Positions 8,335-17,167 are shown, counted from the first letter of the stretch. The stretch: 34,630 bases of DNA from Gloeobacterales cyanobacterium ES-bin-313 (GCA_014379585.1 JACMLN010000047.1:1-34630); one strand, 5' to 3'. Made by a program: numbers and translations. Notes: generated by a model from the sequence alone, not told the origin.

Positions 8335-8353
8335 CGAACACCAGCCAATTACC

Positions 8354-9514
8354 CTATAGGGAATCGAGTTCAGCGCGACGTACAGCAAACAGTCGATCAC
8401 TCACAGTCTGCCATCCGAAGACAGTCAGCGTGCCGTCTTGGCTAGCAACGAAAGCGAGGGCGCGTTTGTGAACACAACAGAATTCTGCTGCTGATCGGTG
8501 TCTCGCTCCACCTAGTTTGGAGAGCGGAACGGAACGGATTTCAAGTTTGTCACCAGCATTCTCTGTGTAACGACCAAGCTCTAGCACTGCAGCGCTGCGC
8601 TGGGTGAGGCGATCCTCAGACTTGAGCATCACACCGAAGGCCAACACTTCGAGTCCTTCGGAGAGCACCATCGCCCCATCCACCGCAGTCAACTGGGCAA
8701 TCCCATCCAGCGTGGGCTTGATCTCCTGCATGTAGAGATTCAATTGTTCGTAAAGAGGGCTATTGCGGTGGTCTTCGCGGCCAAAACTGGTTTCGGTAAG
8801 CGGCTCGGTGGTGAGTTTGTCGATGTACTCGGCCAATTCTCGGTAGGGAGGCTTGCATAGGTAGCGAATGCTCTTGACACTTGATTGCCAATCCACACCC
8901 TCCGGTATCCAGAGCAGGGTTCCACCGTGAGCCTGTTGCACCATCGTGTCGATGATCTTCTTCAATGCCTCCGCCAGAAGTGCCAGGCTCATGGTCACCT
9001 CCCATTCCTGTTCAGACAGCGTAATCAAGATGAGGATTAAGTTGTCGGAATGGTCGTTGCGAAGAATCGTCGTCTCCCCAGAGCGCAGCACCATCCGGTT
9101 TCGGCCTAAGAATCGCACAGCAATGTGTCCTGGCCCAACCGCCTCCACCGTTAAGCCAGGGTTCGGCAAAGGCAACATTCCCCAGATCTCTAGCTCTTCA
9201 CGGGCATCCGCTTGTACGCCGATGGCACGTCGTCCCGGCAAGAGGGCAGGGAAGAGCTTGACAATATTCGGCACATTGAGATCTTGGAGTTCCTCGAAGA
9301 TGAGGGGCTGAGACATTTTGCTGGCATTCGGTGGCGAGAAGCACAGTGCAAAAATGCTCGGTCGCCCTTCTTCCTTCTCCAGACTGGCCCAGAAAGCCCG
9401 ACTGACAAGTTCTTGGAGTTGGGTTTCGCTAGGTAGCAACACATCCTCTTCCGCAATCAGTATGCGCAGACTGGAGTGGAGTTTGCGGGCATCCGCCTTG
9501 CTAAGAACTTGCAC
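8354..9514 (-). CDS. DAC (diadenylate cyclase) domain protein
   Basis: The protein has 386 residues. The C-terminal third carries the two hallmark motifs of the DAC nucleotidyltransferase fold: VDGAMV with Asp279-Gly-Ala and GGARHRSAA with Arg338-His-Arg340, around 60 residues apart as in DisA and CdaA. These residues hold ATP and metal when two DAC domains face each other to make cyclic di-AMP. The N-terminal 270 residues have no membrane segment and are not DisA's DNA-binding part; the layout resembles DAC proteins with predicted sensor modules (DACNV-type). Activity is inferred. It is convergent with the antitoxin gene and stands alone. Confidence 0.72.
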   Translation of the reverse strand: MQVLSKADARKLHSSLRILIAEEDVLLPSETQLQELVSRAFWASLEKEEGRPSIFALCFSPPNASKMSQPLIFEELQDLNVPNIVKLFPALLPGRRAIGVQADAREELEIWGMLPLPNPGLTVEAVGPGHIAVRFLGRNRMVLRSGETTILRNDHSDNLILILITLSEQEWEVTMSLALLAEALKKIIDTMVQQAHGGTLLWIPEGVDWQSSVKSIRYLCKPPYRELAEYIDKLTTEPLTETSFGREDHRNSPLYEQLNLYMQEIKPTLDGIAQLTAVDGAMVLSEGLEVLAFGVMLKSEDRLTQRSAAVLELGRYTENAGDKLEIRSVPLSKLGGARHRSAAEFCCVHKRALAFVASQDGTLTVFGWQTVSDRLFAVRRAELDSL

Positions 9515-9791
9515 TGAGCGATCTCTTGACTACGATAAGACAATCCTATCTATAACTTCACCTGCCATAGCCATACTACGGGCGTTGTCGAGTTTCCTCC
9601 TCAAGCTTCGGGGCAAGAACGAGACATTTAGACGTGGAGGGTGTCAAATTGGAGATCCAAATCCCTGAAACTGCTGTGCTCACCGTTCTTTAAACCCTGC
9701 CCCTAGTGTCTGAAGCAAAAATTTAAGCTAGATGTGGAGAGAGCGTGATAGAGTACGGCAAGTTCAGACCTGTTGCTCCGACGAGGAACCG

Positions 9792-10925
9792 ATGGCAGAA
9801 ATTGGTATTGTCACCGCCCAAGTGATCCCAGATCGCAAGCTTGGCCAAGTGCATGTTTACGATGGGCAAGGCAAAGGCAAATCCCAGGCCGCTCTGGGGG
9901 TTGTTTTGCGCTCCATTGGCCTTGGCATCGCAGAGAAGCGCGAGAATCGCGTCTTGCTGCTCCGGTTTTTGAAGGGACAGGGACGGGAATATTCTGAAGA
10001 TGCGGCCATTGAAGCCCTACGGCGCGGCTTTCCTCACTTGATCGATCAGGTGCGGACGGGACGGGCAGAATTTTTCGGCGCAGAGCAAGTGATCGCCTTC
10101 GACAAAAAAGAAGCGCGGCGCGGCTGGGACATTGCGAAAGGCGCGATTGCCTCAGGATTTTACTCAGTGCTGGTGCTCGACGAATTGAACCCAGTGTTGG
10201 ACTTGGGGCTGTTGCCTGTGGCAGAAGTGGTGAGCACTTTGCGTCAAAAAGCCCAAGACCTCGAAATCATCATCACCGGACGGGGAGCACCCCCGGAGAT
10301 TTTAGAAATCTCTAACTTGCACTCGGAGATGCGTGCGCACCGCCGATTGGAGACTACCACCAACGGCAAGCAAGATTCAGGCATCGAGATCTACACAGGG
10401 GCGGGCAAAGGCAAATCGACCTCAGCCCTCGGTCGTGCGCTTCAGGCGATTGGCCAGGGGATCTCGCGTGATCTTTCTCACCGGGTCTTGATTATGCAGT
10501 GGTTGAAGGGAGGAGCGGGCTACACCGAAGATGCGGCGATTCAAGCCCTGCGCCAGATTTATCCCCACTTGATCGATCACCATCGCTGTGGGCGCGATGC
10601 GATTGTCTGGCGGGGCAAACAACAGGAACTCGATTACGTCGAAGCCGAACGGGGCTGGGAGATTGCCCAAGCAGCGATTGCTTCAGGACTGTACAAGACG
10701 ATCATCCTCGATGAACTTAACCCAACCGTTGATCTTGAATTGCTACCCGAAGAACCAATCGTAAAGGCACTCCTGCGCAAACCCCGCGATACCGAAGTGA
10801 TTATTACCGGACGCTGCTACAAGCCCCCGGCTTACTTTGAATTGGCAACGGTTCACTCCGAAATGATCTGTCATAAGCACTATGCCGAACAAGGCGTGGA
10901 TCTCAAGCGTGGCGTCGATTTCTAA
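9792..10925 (+). CDS. Tandem-duplicated CobO/BtuR-like P-loop protein
   Basis: The protein has 377 residues; the ATG at 9792 is chosen for the GAGGAA just upstream. It contains two homologous halves. Half 1 has the Walker A motif GQGKGKS at 25-31 and LDELN around 130; half 2 has GAGKGKS at 203-209 and LDELN around 307. Each half repeats EDAAIEALRR-type, HLIDQ-type and IITGR-type blocks. This is the fold of ATP:corrinoid adenosyltransferase CobO/BtuR, which adenosylates cobalamin precursors and is normally a single domain of about 200 residues. The fused form may be an intramolecular dimer or a protein with another role. The downstream DUF362 gene overlaps its end. Confidence 0.75.
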   Translation: MAEIGIVTAQVIPDRKLGQVHVYDGQGKGKSQAALGVVLRSIGLGIAEKRENRVLLLRFLKGQGREYSEDAAIEALRRGFPHLIDQVRTGRAEFFGAEQVIAFDKKEARRGWDIAKGAIASGFYSVLVLDELNPVLDLGLLPVAEVVSTLRQKAQDLEIIITGRGAPPEILEISNLHSEMRAHRRLETTTNGKQDSGIEIYTGAGKGKSTSALGRALQAIGQGISRDLSHRVLIMQWLKGGAGYTEDAAIQALRQIYPHLIDHHRCGRDAIVWRGKQQELDYVEAERGWEIAQAAIASGLYKTIILDELNPTVDLELLPEEPIVKALLRKPRDTEVIITGRCYKPPAYFELATVHSEMICHKHYAEQGVDLKRGVDF

Positions 10926-11691
10926 GCACGCAGTCCAGATTGTGGCAGCGCCAGACTTCGTCTACGAGCCACCCGCGAAAGCCCATCGAGCACGGCGGAT
11001 CTTGATCAAGCCCAATCTCGGGTATCCCTCCCCGCCACCGATTACGGTGGGGATGCCCGTTTTGTCGGCTGTGATTGCTGGGATTCGCCGTGTCAATCCA
11101 GAAGCAGAGATAGTCATCGTCGAAGGGGTGTGTCATTCCCAAAGCGCTCAGGTGATTGCTCGAAAACTGGGTGTCTTCAATCTTTTAGATGAAGGGATTC
11201 AGTTTCTTGATGCCGATACATTGCCTCTGAAGACGTATCGAAATGCTGCATCGATTCACCAACGCTTTTCTGAAATGTGGGCACCAGCGATCCTCGAAGA
11301 AGTTGATTGCCGAATCAGCGTCAGTGCCCTCAAAAAAACAGTGCTCAAAGAACAAGTTTTGATGAGCTGTGCCATTAAAAATCTCTACGGACTCTTCCCC
11401 CGTTCGAAATATAAAGCCCGCAGCCCAAACTCCCGTGGTCAACTCCATCGCCCTGATGTCCACCGGATTATTTGTGATGTTTATTACACCCTTGGTATCC
11501 TTTTCGACGGTGCTGTCGTCGATGGCACCCAAGTCTTTATCAGTAAAGATTGGCAACCCGATGTTGGACAAGCAAAACCTTTCGGAAAAGTAATCTGGGG
11601 AGAGAGTTTGCTCGCCGTAGATGAGGCAGCCTGCACAGAAGCTGGTGAGGGAATGCCCGCCTATTTAGACTGGATCGCCCAATCACTGTGA
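10882..11691 (+). CDS. DUF362 domain protein
   Basis: The protein has up to 269 residues. It shows the DUF362 pattern: RRILIKPNLGYPSPPPITVGMPVLSAVI, then VIVEGVCHSQSAQVIARKLG, a middle ISVSALKKTVL segment and DGAVVDGTQVF near the end. Many DUF362 proteins carry ferredoxin clusters, but no CxxCxxC set is present here. The ATG at 10882 overlaps the upstream gene by 44 bases; a GTG at 10909 would shorten the overlap to 17. Neither has an obvious ribosome binding site, so translation is probably coupled to the CobO-like gene. The function is unknown, and the pairing suggests a shared corrinoid or redox role. Confidence 0.8.
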   Translation: MPNKAWISSVASISKHAVQIVAAPDFVYEPPAKAHRARRILIKPNLGYPSPPPITVGMPVLSAVIAGIRRVNPEAEIVIVEGVCHSQSAQVIARKLGVFNLLDEGIQFLDADTLPLKTYRNAASIHQRFSEMWAPAILEEVDCRISVSALKKTVLKEQVLMSCAIKNLYGLFPRSKYKARSPNSRGQLHRPDVHRIICDVYYTLGILFDGAVVDGTQVFISKDWQPDVGQAKPFGKVIWGESLLAVDEAACTEAGEGMPAYLDWIAQSL

Positions 11692-13029
11692 GGTAGATTT
11701 AATCGTAATCACGATCGACTGAGTAATCGTCTGCTGGGTATCGATCGTTTTGCCTGAGAAAACGACAGGAACCGATTGACCAACCTTGGTAGAACTCGGA
11801 ATCGGCACAGCCAGCTTGGTGCGTCCTGTGTAGAGCAGATCATTCGAAACTTGCGTCGTCACCAAACTCGTCGAACTCGTTCCAATTGTTGCTTTCAGCG
11901 AGCTAGGATCGATGCCACTCATAGCTACAGACACATTGAGGGGCTGTCCCAAAGTGATAGTGGTTTGATCGGGAGTGACTGATAAAAGAGGCGGTTTTGG
12001 ATAGGCGATTAGATAACCGCTGATCCCAGTTAAGCTTTTCATGCTTGCCGCCGAAAGATTGATCGGATTGCCAGACACGCCGCAGGCAGTGCAGGTTGTG
12101 CCATCAACTTTTGCACCCTGTAGAGCCAATTTCTGTGTTTTATCCGTTGCTGTGTACTGGTAGAGCAAATTGCTCTGCAAGACACTATTCTCTGGTAGAT
12201 AAAAAGAAAGCAACTGCACTTTCGTCGGCAATCCTGATGTGCTACCAATGCCAATATTCGGGTCGGCAATTGCAAAGTAGTAACGGACATGGTCAATATC
12301 TGCGTAGTAGCCTTTGAAAAGTTGGGAGATCAAGGGATCCGCAACCAATCCCCCAAATGCGCTGCTGGAGAGGCTGGCCGCGCTGATCCCTGAAACTTGC
12401 GGTGGTGTGGATGCGTAGAAGTTAAGGCGCAATTGGCGCACAGTTGCATTACTTGCAGTCGTGTTTCCTGACGTTGACAGTTGCAAACTCAGGGGAATAG
12501 AGGTTTGGGTGGGGTCAATTGCTGCGGTAGTTGAAGCAGTTGTATAGGTTCTATTGTCTTTCGGGTTTCCTGAATCTTCGGTGCAATCACCGGCATCTTG
12601 GGCACTAGAGCCGGTGAAACTTCCTTGGACACCATTTAAGGTGACAGACACCGCCGTACAACCGTTAGAAACGCCAATCTGAGCCTCTGCGATGGCTGTG
12701 ACATAGTCGGCTTTGCTCGGCAGTCGAGAAATATCAATATTTAGTGTTGTGCTGTCGAGTGGGATTGCGGCTCCGCTGCGAATAATGTCGTAAGTGGCAA
12801 TTAAATAGCCCTGGGAGATGAGATAGGTTGCGGAAGCTGGCTCACCTGTTCCGGTATAGTCACAGGGAACGAGATTTCCCTCTGGATCAATATAGGCAGG
12901 CCCACCAGCACCACCGATATGGAGATAGCCATCGCTCGCACAGACGTAGGGGCCAGCTTGAGCTGCAGTCGGTCTGAAGACCAATAAAACAATCAGAAAA
13001 AATCCTAAATAGATCAGTAAGTGCTTCAT
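11683..13029 (-). CDS. Large secreted protein cotranscribed with a pseudopilin
   Basis: The protein has 448 residues with an N-terminal signal peptide (MKHLLIYLGFFLIVLLVF, cleavage near AQAG). The mature chain is Ser/Thr/Gly-rich and predicted all-beta. It has Cys pairs in the middle (CTACG) and near the N-terminus, and a C-terminal Ig-like segment beginning PPLLSVTPDQTTITLGQPLNV. No known family is recognised. Its start overlaps the stop of the upstream pseudopilin gene by four bases (ATGA-type overlap), so the two are translationally coupled; it may be displayed with or exported by a type IV pilus or type II-like machine. It converges with the DUF362 gene, overlapping nine bases at the 3' ends. 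Confidence 0.75.
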   Translation of the reverse strand: MKHLLIYLGFFLIVLLVFRPTAAQAGPYVCASDGYLHIGGAGGPAYIDPEGNLVPCDYTGTGEPASATYLISQGYLIATYDIIRSGAAIPLDSTTLNIDISRLPSKADYVTAIAEAQIGVSNGCTAVSVTLNGVQGSFTGSSAQDAGDCTEDSGNPKDNRTYTTASTTAAIDPTQTSIPLSLQLSTSGNTTASNATVRQLRLNFYASTPPQVSGISAASLSSSAFGGLVADPLISQLFKGYYADIDHVRYYFAIADPNIGIGSTSGLPTKVQLLSFYLPENSVLQSNLLYQYTATDKTQKLALQGAKVDGTTCTACGVSGNPINLSAASMKSLTGISGYLIAYPKPPLLSVTPDQTTITLGQPLNVSVAMSGIDPSSLKATIGTSSTSLVTTQVSNDLLYTGRTKLAVPIPSSTKVGQSVPVVFSGKTIDTQQTITQSIVITIKSTSQ

Positions 13030-13481
13030 GGTGTCAGGCTCAACGTACAGGAAGTTGCTGGGTCAATGGGGCTGCATCCTGTGCCCGCAAGTCGGACTTC
13101 GCCAGGAACTTGCCCTTTAGATAGGGTTGAAGGAACATACTGGCGTTGAAGGCTGTAAGTGATGCCTTGAGGCATCGGTTGCCCACTAGCGGAGGGATAA
13201 ATACGCAACCACTGGGCAATCTCTTCGCTTTCTTCGCCCTCGTTCAGTTGAGCGCCTTCAGATGCGCTCAGGTTCGGTAGGTTGCCGTAGGTACGCAGAT
13301 ACTGCCGAAGTGCACTTTCGATCAAGGGTATCTGGGCACCGTTGACCGACTTGCTCTTCGTCTGATTCCAGTAAGTGATGGCACTCACCATGGCACCTGT
13401 GAGGGTCGCGGCAATGACGGTACTGACCAGTAATTCTGGCAAGGTGAATCCGGTTGGACTGCGCCTAAAATCCCACGCCAA
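13026..13481 (-). CDS. Pseudopilin (type IV pilin-like prepilin)
   Basis: The protein has 151 residues. The N-terminus MAWDFRRSPTGFTLPELLVS carries the prepilin peptidase site: a short basic leader, Gly before Phe, Glu at mature position +5, then a hydrophobic helix through VIAATLTGAMVSAITYW. The remainder is a short globular domain with a Cys pair near the C-terminus (GTGCSPIDPATSCTL). It begins at a TTG codon: a stop precedes it in frame, and GGAGAAA lies at a proper distance. The leader indicates processing by PilD and assembly or display through a type IV pilus or type II secretion apparatus, but no other component of either is in the window. Confidence 0.82.
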   Translation of the reverse strand: MAWDFRRSPTGFTLPELLVSTVIAATLTGAMVSAITYWNQTKSKSVNGAQIPLIESALRQYLRTYGNLPNLSASEGAQLNEGEESEEIAQWLRIYPSASGQPMPQGITYSLQRQYVPSTLSKGQVPGEVRLAGTGCSPIDPATSCTLSLTP

Positions 13482-13649
13482 CTACTTTCTCCAAGAACAG
13501 AGATTAAAATATAGCAATAAAAATGGGATTTCGGCAATTGTCAGGTCTTAGGTTTGTTCTGCCAGACAGCAGTGACAATAGATGCTTCGTTGGCAGAGAC
13601 ATCCCACGTTCGCTAAAAAATATCGATAGGCTAAAAGCCAATGGCTGGC

Positions 13650-14549
13650 TTACGAGGCGAGATCTTCGAGGGTGACTCCACCCAAAACAGTATGGCAAAG
13701 ATGGATTTCGATCTGCCCATCACCCTGCATCCGCTCAAACAGGTTTTCTGCTTCGAAGCGATTTAGGGCAAGGCCGAAGACTGCCGAACCGGAACCGGAC
13801 ATCATTGCGCCGATGGCACCATTATCCATAAATCTTTCACGGAGGGCGGCAACCTCTGGATGCGCAGGTAAGATGGGCGCTTCAAGGTCGTTGTGAAGAG
13901 CTGCAGCGATCCGGTGGACATCGCCTGCACTCAGAGCTGCGAGCATTTCCTTGGCATTGGCCCGATCTGCAAGGCGATGAGGAAGATATTTTTCGCGGTA
14001 GGTTCCATACGCCCAAGCTGTCGAGACTTGGACTTCTTTGGGCTTGGCAACGACAAGATGCAGGGGTTTGGGTAAAGCAAGGGCGGTCAATTCATCTCCG
14101 CGCCCAAGACCAAGAGCCGTTCCCCCGACGACACAAAAAGGGATATCGGAGCCCAACTGGCCTGCTAGCTCTTGGAGCTGAATCTGGGTGAGGCCAAGAT
14201 CCCAAAGCTGATTGAGGCCGACGAGTACGGCTGCAGCGTCGGCAGAACCACCAGCAAGACCACTCGCCACAGGAATGTGTTTGTCGATCCAAATTTCGAT
14301 GCCCTGGGTGATCCCATATACTTTTTGGATCAGTTCGGCTGCTTTCCAGGCAAGGTTCCGAGAATCGTTGGGCACCAGAGGGTGGGTGCAGTGAATCGAA
14401 AGGCTGTTAGCGGGCTTGAGCGTGACAAAATCGGCTAAGTCGATGCTCTGAAGCACCATGTAAAGGTCGTGGTAGCCATCAGGACGCACCCCAAGGATTT
14501 CCAAAAAAAGATTGATCTTGCCAGCAGCGCGGAGACGCAGGCTATTCAT
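13650..14549 (-). CDS. ispE: 4-diphosphocytidyl-2-C-methyl-D-erythritol kinase
   Basis: The protein has 299 residues, the usual size. IspE phosphorylates CDP-methylerythritol in the plastid-type (MEP) isoprenoid pathway, which supplies carotenoids, the phytyl chain of chlorophyll and quinone tails. Visible GHMP-kinase motifs are an N-terminal [22 protein letters not shown], the ATP-binding [18 protein letters not shown] and the C-terminal [12 protein letters not shown]. The start overlaps the end of pdxJ by four bases, so the two are translationally coupled on the reverse strand. Downstream is an intergenic region of about 170 bases before the pseudopilin gene. Confidence 0.95.
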   Translation of the reverse strand: MNSLRLRAAGKINLFLEILGVRPDGYHDLYMVLQSIDLADFVTLKPANSLSIHCTHPLVPNDSRNLAWKAAELIQKVYGITQGIEIWIDKHIPVASGLAGGSADAAAVLVGLNQLWDLGLTQIQLQELAGQLGSDIPFCVVGGTALGLGRGDELTALALPKPLHLVVAKPKEVQVSTAWAYGTYREKYLPHRLADRANAKEMLAALSAGDVHRIAAALHNDLEAPILPAHPEVAALRERFMDNGAIGAMMSGSGSAVFGLALNRFEAENLFERMQGDGQIEIHLCHTVLGGVTLEDLAS

Positions 14550-15262
14550 AACCTGATCACCTGCTTCATCTCCCGTACTGCCCGTTCTAGACCAACGAGG
14601 ACAGCGCGGGCGATGATCGAGTGACCAATATTCAACTCCTCGATCCCAGCCAGGCGTGCGACGGGGCTAACATTCCAATAGGTCAGTCCATGTCCGGCAT
14701 TGACCCGCAGACCCAGGGCAAGTGCTTGTTCGGTGGCACCAGCAAGATAAGCCAGTTCTTTTGCCCGCTCGACTTCGTTGGGAGCATCAGCGTAGCGCCC
14801 CGTATGCAGTTCAATAAATTTTGCCTCCGCTTGGGCGGCAGCCTTGAGTTGTTCTGGGTTGGGATCGATAAAGAGACTGACGGGAATGCCAGCAGCTTGC
14901 AAACGCTCGACGGCTTGTCCGATAGAGCTAAGGCCGACGACCACATCGAGTCCACCCTCTGTGGTCACTTCAGTGCGCTTTTCGGGCACCAGGGTGACGT
15001 AATCGGGCTTGACTTGCAGCGCAATGGCGACCATCTCTGCTGTCGCTGCCATTTCGAGATTTAAGTGGGTGCGGACGGTCTCCCGCAGGACATGCACATC
15101 GCGATCCTGGATATGGCGCCGGTCTTCCCGCAGGTGAACCGTGATGCCATCTGCGCCGCCCAGCTCGGCGAGGACTGCGGCAGCGACGGGATCAGGCTCA
15201 ACAGCGCGGCGAGCCTGACGCACCGTGGCGACGTGATCAATGTTCACACCCAAACTGACCAT
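14546..15262 (-). CDS. pdxJ: Pyridoxine 5'-phosphate synthase
   Basis: The protein has 238 residues, matching the family. PdxJ joins 3-amino-2-oxopropyl phosphate and deoxyxylulose phosphate to form pyridoxine 5'-phosphate. The family blocks are clear: [17 protein letters not shown] at the N-terminus, [49 protein letters not shown] and [13 protein letters not shown]. Catalytic Glu and His residues appear in these blocks. It overlaps ispE; both enzymes draw on deoxyxylulose phosphate chemistry, a sensible if coincidental operon. The small gene at 15312-15521 lies 49 bases upstream on the same strand and may share the transcript. Confidence 0.96.
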   Translation of the reverse strand: MVSLGVNIDHVATVRQARRAVEPDPVAAAVLAELGGADGITVHLREDRRHIQDRDVHVLRETVRTHLNLEMAATAEMVAIALQVKPDYVTLVPEKRTEVTTEGGLDVVVGLSSIGQAVERLQAAGIPVSLFIDPNPEQLKAAAQAEAKFIELHTGRYADAPNEVERAKELAYLAGATEQALALGLRVNAGHGLTYWNVSPVARLAGIEELNIGHSIIARAVLVGLERAVREMKQVIRL

Positions 15263-15311
15263 GGCAACCCTTTCAAAAGCACGAAGTCCATCCTAGCTGA
15301 GTCCTTTAGAC

Positions 15312-15521
15312 TTAGTTCTGACTGAGGATCTCGGTGTGGAGTGGAAAGGCATGCCAGTTCTGCAGGCGTTCTACCGTCAAGCCCTGCTCATCAAAACGCT
15401 CGGCCAGTGCATCTGCTTCAGCAACGGTGGTGGTGCGCGTCGCCACAAGAAGCCCATCCCGGTAGATGCGAGTGCTCACTTGGGCGGGATCAAAAGGTTG
15501 GTAGCGAATCTCAAGACGCAT
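15312..15521 (-). CDS. Small hypothetical protein, 69 residues
   Basis: The product starts MRLEIRYQPFDPAQVSTRIY and continues as a strand-strand-helix-strand layout without signal peptide, membrane segment or Cys motif. It lies 49 bases upstream of pdxJ on the same strand and is likely the first gene of that transcript. It is not recognised. The compact alpha/beta composition and neighbour-like codon use make it more plausible as a gene than its antisense frames. Confidence 0.55.
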   Translation of the reverse strand: MRLEIRYQPFDPAQVSTRIYRDGLLVATRTTTVAEADALAERFDEQGLTVERLQNWHAFPLHTEILSQN

Positions 15522-15690
15522 AGTCAGACTCCAGTTTTCCTGCGAATGGCCGCAAGTGTAAAGTTATGTCTAGTTACGTTGAGGAGCATTCCATTTCATT
15601 GTGCTTCTTTTCGGAATCAATGGGCGTAACTTTATTTGACTCTTCTGTGTGAAGAAATATGCAGACGGCGACAAGAAATCCCAGAAGTCC

Positions 15691-15718
15691 TTGCGAAGTG
15701 CACCGATTTGACGATAAT
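15691..15718 (+). promoter_or_regulatory. Candidate sigma-70-type promoter of the linker gene
   Basis: TTGCGA (15691-15696) and GATAAT (15713-15718) are 16 bases apart. They lie about 34 bases before the ATG of the rod linker at 15752, whose ribosome binding site GAGGAG is at 15741-15746. The spacing is near the optimum; the assignment is by inspection only. Confidence 0.4.
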
Positions 15719-15751
15719 GCGAAGAGAGTTAAGCAATAAAGAGGAGAGCCG

Positions 15752-16576
15752 ATGTCTACCACCGCCTACGATTGGCGCAAGGTCATCGACAACATTCAGA
15801 TCGCTGATCTGATCAAACCTGGGAATGAAGCAAACTTCATGGAGATGGCCCGTAGCCTCTCTCCTGGCAGTGCTTGGGGTCTTGACTACGCGAGTCTAAA
15901 AACCCTAGGACCGCCGACAGGTGGGCAAAAGCGTACCTTTGGCCCTGGCTGGCTTGGCCCCGCATACAACGGCACCATCGATGCCCAAGCCCAGAAGAAG
16001 CTTGGCATTACCACCGTTGCCCCTTCACCAGTCATCGAACTACGCCCTAGCGCCAGCGAAAGTGATTTCCAAGGGGTGCTCAACACCGTCTATCGGCAAC
16101 TGTTCGGCAATACCTACGTGATGGAAAGCGAACGACCGATCAATGCCGAATCGCTCCTGCGCAATGGTGCTATTTCGGTACGAGAGTTCGTGCGTAAAAT
16201 TGCCAAAACAGAAGCCTACAAAGATCGCTTCTTCTATACAACCTCGAACAATCGCTTCATCGAATTGAATTATAAGCACTTGTTAGGTCGTGCCCCCTAC
16301 GATCATGGCGAAATTCAGGCGCATTTTGCTTGCTATCATGACCTCGGTTACGAAGCAGAGATCGACTCCTACATTGATAGCGAAGAGTACTGCAACTTGT
16401 TTGGTGAATCTGTTGTGCCCTACTTCAGAGGATTCAAATATCAGACATTCCAAAGTGCAGCAGCCTTTCCAAGATTGCTAAAACTCTATGGAGGTCATGC
16501 AGGGAGCGACACAGATCGCAAAAACTCTGGCCAACAAACGCTCGTTAAAACCGCAGACCTGCTGACCTCTGGGTAG
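15752..16576 (+). CDS. Phycobilisome rod linker polypeptide
   Basis: The protein has 274 residues with one PBS linker (Pfam PBS_linker_poly) domain at roughly 45-190. Typical blocks are VYRQLFGNTYVMESERPINAES, VREFVRKIAKTEAYKDRFF, FIELNYKHLLGRAPYD and YIDSEEYCNLFGESVVPYFRGF. The segment FQSAAAFPRLLKLYGGHAGSD, which follows the domain in rod linkers of the CpcC/CpeC type, is also present. There is no second linker domain and no CpcD-like domain is obvious. It should sit inside a phycobilisome rod, joining phycocyanin or phycoerythrin hexamers. It is not next to phycobiliprotein genes, so the exact type (CpcC, CpeC or similar) cannot be named. Confidence 0.9.
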   Translation: MSTTAYDWRKVIDNIQIADLIKPGNEANFMEMARSLSPGSAWGLDYASLKTLGPPTGGQKRTFGPGWLGPAYNGTIDAQAQKKLGITTVAPSPVIELRPSASESDFQGVLNTVYRQLFGNTYVMESERPINAESLLRNGAISVREFVRKIAKTEAYKDRFFYTTSNNRFIELNYKHLLGRAPYDHGEIQAHFACYHDLGYEAEIDSYIDSEEYCNLFGESVVPYFRGFKYQTFQSAAAFPRLLKLYGGHAGSDTDRKNSGQQTLVKTADLLTSG

Positions 16577-16637
16577 TTCAGTAAATCGGCTTCATTGACG
16601 TCATGACCTGATATTTGGTAGTTAAAATTACAGGTTT

Positions 16638-16680
16638 TCATCTATTTGCCTGAGCCAGGATTGCAATGGCAAATAGATGA
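16638..16680. promoter_or_regulatory. Perfect 13-bp inverted repeat between the linker and cyAbrB genes
   Basis: TCATCTATTTGCC (16638-16650) and GGCAAATAGATGA (16668-16680) are perfect inverted copies separated by 17 bases. They lie 62 bases after the linker stop and 38 bases before the cyAbrB start. The stem is AT-rich and no T-tract follows on either strand, so this looks less like a standard terminator and more like an operator or an mRNA processing structure. Confidence 0.55.
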
Positions 16681-16718
16681 TAAACTTCATAACTAGGTTG
16701 TGAATCTGTTGGAGCACT

Positions 16719-17099
16719 ATGACACTATTGACGGGTGAAGAACTTTTACAAGTAATCAAACAGAATGCAGGGATGAGTGCGAAGGAACTCGCTGCACTTG
16801 CTGGCTACACAATAACGACAAAGACGGGTCAGAAGCGCGTCAAAATGCTGGCCTTTCAAGGAGCGGTTTTAAACGCCAATCGCATTAGTTTTGGTGGCAA
16901 TGACGACTCGCCTAAAAGTGGCGTTCGCGGTGGGCGCAAAGCAAGTTATCAAATTCAGGTTCAACAAAATGGCAACTTGCTGATCGGTGCTGCCTACACC
17001 CGTAAGATGGGGCTCGTTCCAGGCACCGATTTTGAAATTCAGATTGGCCGCAAGCAAATTAAGTTGATTCAGGTGAGTGCTTCTGAGGATAGCGAATAA
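16719..17099 (+). CDS. cyAbrB-type transcription regulator
   Basis: The protein has 126 residues. The layout is that of the cyanobacterial AbrB family (cyAbrB1/cyAbrB2, CalA/CalB): an N-terminal LTGEELLQVIKQNAGMSAKELAALAGY and a central block ending GGRKASYQIQVQQNGN. The C-terminal AbrB-like DNA-binding part follows, with LIGAAYTRKMGLVPGTDFEIQIG. These regulators bind many promoters and influence carbon/nitrogen balance, hydrogenase and photosynthesis genes. GGAG precedes the ATG. The 13-bp inverted repeat at 16638-16680 is in its upstream region and might be a self-binding site. psbK follows 68 bases downstream in the same direction. Confidence 0.9.
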   Translation: MTLLTGEELLQVIKQNAGMSAKELAALAGYTITTKTGQKRVKMLAFQGAVLNANRISFGGNDDSPKSGVRGGRKASYQIQVQQNGNLLIGAAYTRKMGLVPGTDFEIQIGRKQIKLIQVSASEDSE

Positions 17100-17167
17100 C
17101 TTCGTGATCCCGTTTGAGCAAGCCATGTTAACATTGACGAACTTTGGCCGACAGCGAGGCTTGGTTC

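Noticed and set aside
15574-15762. 62-codon reverse-strand frame upstream of the rod linker
   Set aside because: It runs through the linker promoter and ribosome binding site and has no family pattern or good start signal.
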